A stretch of DNA of 34,557 nt from Candidatus Gastranaerophilales bacterium (GTDB taxonomy: Bacteria > Cyanobacteriota > Vampirovibrionia > Gastranaerophilales > Gastranaerophilaceae), in contig CALUVM010000016.1 of NCBI GenBank assembly GCA_944324255.1, forward strand, positions 1 through 34,557. The letters run 5' to 3'. Positions 33,137 to 34,557 of this stretch are shown here, one piece after another. Position 1 is the first letter of the stretch; each line of letters opens with the position of its first letter. Under the pieces are notes generated by a model. The model was not told the DNA's origin. It saw only the letters and a program-made list of their open reading frames with translations, and ran no database searches. Both the position numbers and the translations under genes were made by a program.

Positions 33137-33152
33137 AGCCTCGTCTTCCGCT
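33137..33152 (+). pseudogene. tRNA-Gly 3'-end remnant (16 nt)
   Basis: 15 of 16 bases are identical to the tRNA-Gly 3' end at 32947-32962 (AGCCTCGTCTCCCGCT, with one C-to-T). As in the intact locus, a terminator follows at once. It is consistent with a duplicated 3' end, as left by integration at a tRNA gene or by local duplication and decay. Confidence 0.7.
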
Positions 33153-33156
33153 TTAT

Positions 33157-33188
33157 AAAAAAACAGACCTTAAGAGGTCTGTTTTTTT
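33157..33188. terminator. Bidirectional intrinsic terminator
   Basis: A perfect 14-bp inverted repeat (AAAAAAACAGACCT with AGGTCTGTTTTTTT) has a TAAG loop. It can end + transcripts from the tRNA-Gly side and minus transcripts coming from the toxin candidate. Confidence 0.93.
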
Positions 33189-33202
33189 ATGGAATTAAAC
33201 AC

Positions 33203-33230
33203 TTGAAAATATAAAAACATCGTTTATAAT
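33203..33230 (+). promoter_or_regulatory. Promoter of the antisense RNA candidate
   Basis: TTGAAA (33203-33208), a 16-nt spacer, then a perfect TATAAT (33225-33230). Start is predicted near 33236. It is one of the best promoters in the window, yet no protein gene lies downstream of it. Confidence 0.75.
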
Positions 33231-33235
33231 AAGAG

Positions 33236-33338
33236 TAGGGAGAGGGCATCCTAGAATACCCTCTATGCAGACCCTACAACAATGAAGAAATAATTAGTAA
33301 AATGTGTCCAATGACGAGTAGGACACATTTTATTTTTT
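33236..33338 (+). ncRNA. Candidate antitoxin antisense RNA, about 100 nt
   Basis: From the promoter at 33203 the transcript would begin with a two-part hairpin. GTAGGG pairs with CCCTAC (33235-33240 with 33272-33277) and AGAGGG with CCCTCT (33241-33246 with 33259-33264). A single-stranded A-rich middle follows, and it ends at a clear terminator: AAAATGTGTCC/GGACACATTTT (33299-33309 with 33321-33331), then ATTTTTT. It contains no plausible reading frame. It is fully antisense to most of the 27-codon reading frame on the minus strand. That is the convergent, 3'-overlapping layout of txpA/RatA- and bsrG/SR4-type type I toxin-antitoxin systems. Function is inference. Confidence 0.65.
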
Positions 33339-33357
33339 GCCTAATTTGTTCTAACAC
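33274..33357 (-). CDS. Candidate type I toxin peptide (27 aa, one hydrophobic helix)
   Basis: GTG at 33357 opens a 27-codon frame ending with TAG at 33274. The peptide starts with a charged decapeptide MLEQIRQKIK and continues with a purely hydrophobic run (CVLLVIGHILLIISSLL). It has the size and shape of small membrane-acting toxins. Upstream is AAAGGAGGTGAT (33376-33365), a 12-nt match to the complement of the 16S rRNA 3' end and far longer than any other SD here. The distance from GGAGG to GTG is about 11 nt, a little long. A GTG 12 nt upstream is in frame but lies inside the SD. I recognise no sequence homologue. Its transcript would end at the terminator at 33188-33157. Confidence 0.6.
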   Translation of the reverse strand: MLEQIRQKIKCVLLVIGHILLIISSLL

Positions 33358-33368
33358 AGCCGTAATCA

Positions 33369-33421
33369 CCTCCTTTCGTACACCTTATGCAGAAAAAGTT
33401 TTGTTGTGCGTTAAAAGGAAG
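33369..33421 (-). promoter_or_regulatory. Toxin leader: extended SD and complementary anti-SD
   Basis: On the minus strand CTTCCTTT (33421-33414) can pair with the SD AAAGGAGG (33376-33369): 8 bp including one G-U, loop about 37 nt. This would hide the ribosome binding site in the full-length mRNA, as in several type I toxin messages. It is seen as complementarity only; the fold is unverified. Confidence 0.5.
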
Positions 33422-33491
33422 CGAGGTCTGCTCTACTCTTGGAATCTCAGCCAAAATTTATTTAATGAATGTACAATTTGTTTTCAGTTTC

Positions 33492-33520
33492 ATACTAACA
33501 TGTAAATTTGATTTTTACAA
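33492..33520 (-). promoter_or_regulatory. Candidate toxin mRNA promoter
   Basis: Minus strand TTGTAA (33520-33515), a 17-nt spacer, then TAGTAT (33497-33492): 4 of 6 matches in each box. Start near 33485 would give a leader of about 128 nt. It is weaker than the antisense promoter, as expected if antitoxin must be in excess. Confidence 0.4.
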
Positions 33521-33721
33521 TGCTTCCGATAAAGAAACAAGATTTTTCATTCATAATTAAGCTATCCTTATTAAGATAAAAATTTTCAATTCTGTAAGCT
33601 TTATTGGACTATTATAAGCGGGGTTAGCTATATTGTGTATTATTCAAAAGTGCTATTTTTAAGCATGAAAATAGTTAAATATTGGATTACAATTTTACTT
33701 CAATAATTCCATAATCAATTT
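33521..33721 (+). other. AT-rich intergenic region before the XRE gene
   Basis: No gene seen. It holds a hairpin CTATTTT/AAAATAG (33653-33659 with 33668-33674). A possible promoter is TTGGAC (33604)-19-TATATT (33629). TTACAA (33687)-17-CATAAT (33710-33715) ends 7 nt before the XRE ATG. The hairpin or nearby dyads could be an operator for the XRE protein. Confidence 0.35.
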
Positions 33722-34042
33722 ATGACAGATTTTAGAAAGAAATTTGCGAAACGATTAAAAGAATTGAGAACATCTGCAGGATTAACGCAAGAGGAATTAG
33801 CCGGTGCTGTAGGTGTAGAAACAAAGACTGTAAGTTATTGGGAAAATGGGCATAACTCGGTTACATTTAATAAACTTCCGGTTATAGCTAAAGCTCTTGG
33901 CATTCCCGTATACAAGCTGTTTGTTTTCGGTGAGATTTTAGGCGGTGATAGCAGCGAAATTATGGATTTGCTTAATTCTATGAATAAAAGAGAACTACGT
34001 TGTATCTCTACTATAATCAAATCAATATTAGCTTTAAAATAG
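33722..34042 (+). CDS. XRE-family helix-turn-helix regulator
   Basis: The 106-aa protein has a Cro/CI-type HTH at about 8-63 (FAKRLKELRTSAGLTQEELAGAVGVETKTVSYWENGHNSVTFNKLPVIAKAL). A short hydrophobic link (YKLFVFGEIL) and a small helical C-terminus (NSMNKRELRCISTIIKSILALK) that may mediate dimerisation follow. There is no SD, and CATAAT ends 7 nt before the ATG, so it is probably leaderless. Proteins of this size often repress their own promoter. No partner toxin gene is adjacent on the same strand; the type I candidate lies about 360 nt upstream and diverges from it. The target is unknown. Confidence 0.88.
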   Translation: MTDFRKKFAKRLKELRTSAGLTQEELAGAVGVETKTVSYWENGHNSVTFNKLPVIAKALGIPVYKLFVFGEILGGDSSEIMDLLNSMNKRELRCISTIIKSILALK

Positions 34043-34132
34043 TTGTCGAATGTGGTAACTCTCTGGTTAACCGCATCAAAAAGCTCTATATTAACTCCTA
34101 ATTCATTTGCTTTTTTATGCTAAAATAAACTT

Positions 34133-34474
34133 ATGCTAAGACATATAACACCGATAGTATTATTACTGATTTCCAATATTTTTATGACATTTGCCTGGTA
34201 CGGGCATTTAAAGTTTAGAAGTCTTCCGCTTCTTATTGTTATTCTGGCAAGCTGGGGAATTGCTTTTTTTGAATACTGTTTTCAGGTGCCGGCAAACAGA
34301 ATCGGATATGATTGCTATAATGCAGTTCAGCTTAAAACAATTCAGGAAGTCATTACCCTTACTGTTTTTTCATTTTTTTCTATCTGGTATCTTAAAGAAC
34401 AATTCCGCTGGAATTACCTTGTAGGCTTTATTTTTATTGTCCTTGCCGTGATTTTCATTTTCAAATTTAAATAG
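34133..34474 (+). CDS. DUF486 (DMT-like) small membrane protein
   Basis: The 113-aa protein has four hydrophobic segments (about 5-24, 31-48, 68-85, 92-111). The motifs are NIFMTFAWYGHLKF, ILASWGIAFFEYCFQVPANRIGY and QLKTIQEVITLTVFSFFSIWYLKEQFRWNYLVGF. They are characteristic of the DUF486 family (PF04342), related to drug/metabolite transporters. Transport function is not established. No SD; the extended -10 TGC-TAAAAT (34118-34126) ends 7 nt before the ATG. After its stop only 83 nt of AT-rich DNA remain, with no recognisable feature. Confidence 0.92.
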   Translation: MLRHITPIVLLLISNIFMTFAWYGHLKFRSLPLLIVILASWGIAFFEYCFQVPANRIGYDCYNAVQLKTIQEVITLTVFSFFSIWYLKEQFRWNYLVGFIFIVLAVIFIFKFK

Positions 34475-34557
34475 CTTGTAACATTTCTTAATATTAACAA
34501 ACAAAAAAGGCAATTTTTTGGAAGTTATATACTTTATATATATGTAAGAGTTATTTA

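Noticed and set aside
33364-33377. Plus-strand ATCACCTCCTTTC resembling the 3' end of 16S rRNA
   Set aside because: Only about 13 nt match and no other rRNA sequence precedes it. It is better explained as the complement of an extended SD.
33302-33505. 67-codon plus-strand frame over the toxin-antitoxin candidate
   Set aside because: Its ATG lies inside the antisense RNA terminator stem, it has no SD, and its composition is atypical. The minus-strand frame has the strong SD.

Overview
The window is low-GC bacterial chromosome. It resembles the non-photosynthetic Cyanobacteria sister lineage found in guts (Vampirovibrionia/Melainabacteria, probably order Gastranaerophilales). This is inferred from the overall protein character, an N-terminal NPNFKG-type motif in the protein at 10739, a cyanobacteria-like alpha-operon order, and a fermentative, chemosensory, biotin-making gene set. 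No taxonomic search was possible. There is no IS transposase, prophage gene or CRISPR array.

Layout. 1-400: a 124-bp tandem duplication carrying a tRNA-Lys 5' fragment, then an intact tRNA-Lys(CUU) and terminators. 679-5985: infA-rpmJ-rpsM-rpsK-rpsD-rpoA-rplQ-truA-rplM-rpsI, all on +, closed by a strong terminator. 6091-10633: uvrA and uvrC (nucleotide excision repair), each with a -10 box placed for a leaderless mRNA. 10739-11991: two lineage-type small proteins, one a minimal SprA-like metalloprotease. 12177-14621: pyruvate formate-lyase split into two genes, with a catalytic body lacking the glycyl-radical domain and a separate 79-aa glycyl-radical protein. Between them lies an inverted array of 8-bp repeats. 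14692-18639: a nitroreductase, an LCP cell-wall ligase, a 10TM metal-efflux-type permease and a ferredoxin-nitroreductase fusion. 18647-21379: a 910-aa membrane-anchored acidic protein with three LPDL repeats. 21450-28013: a compact chemosensory system (tandem CheW, REC-GGDEF, cytoplasm-facing MCP, hybrid CheA-REC) with c-di-GMP output and no CheR/CheB in view. 27985-32725: coaD, rseP, a CoA-disulfide-reductase-like flavoprotein and bioA. 32849-33500: tRNA-Gly(GCC), a duplicated tRNA-Gly 3' end with a structured intergenic stretch, and a candidate type I toxin-antitoxin locus. 33722-34474: an XRE regulator and a DUF486 membrane protein.

The most notable points are: (i) the split PFL, where the active-site cysteines and the radical glycine are on different polypeptides; (ii) a probable undescribed type I toxin-antitoxin pair at 33203-33520, with a 27-aa hydrophobic peptide behind a very long Shine-Dalgarno, an anti-SD in its leader, and a convergent antisense RNA with its own promoter and terminator; (iii) a Wsp-like chemosensory cluster stripped of adaptation enzymes; (iv) recurrent -10 boxes exactly 7 nt before ATG, implying leaderless transcripts; (v) partial tRNA duplications at both tRNA loci.

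All domain names come from motif recognition by eye. Nothing was searched or folded computationally.
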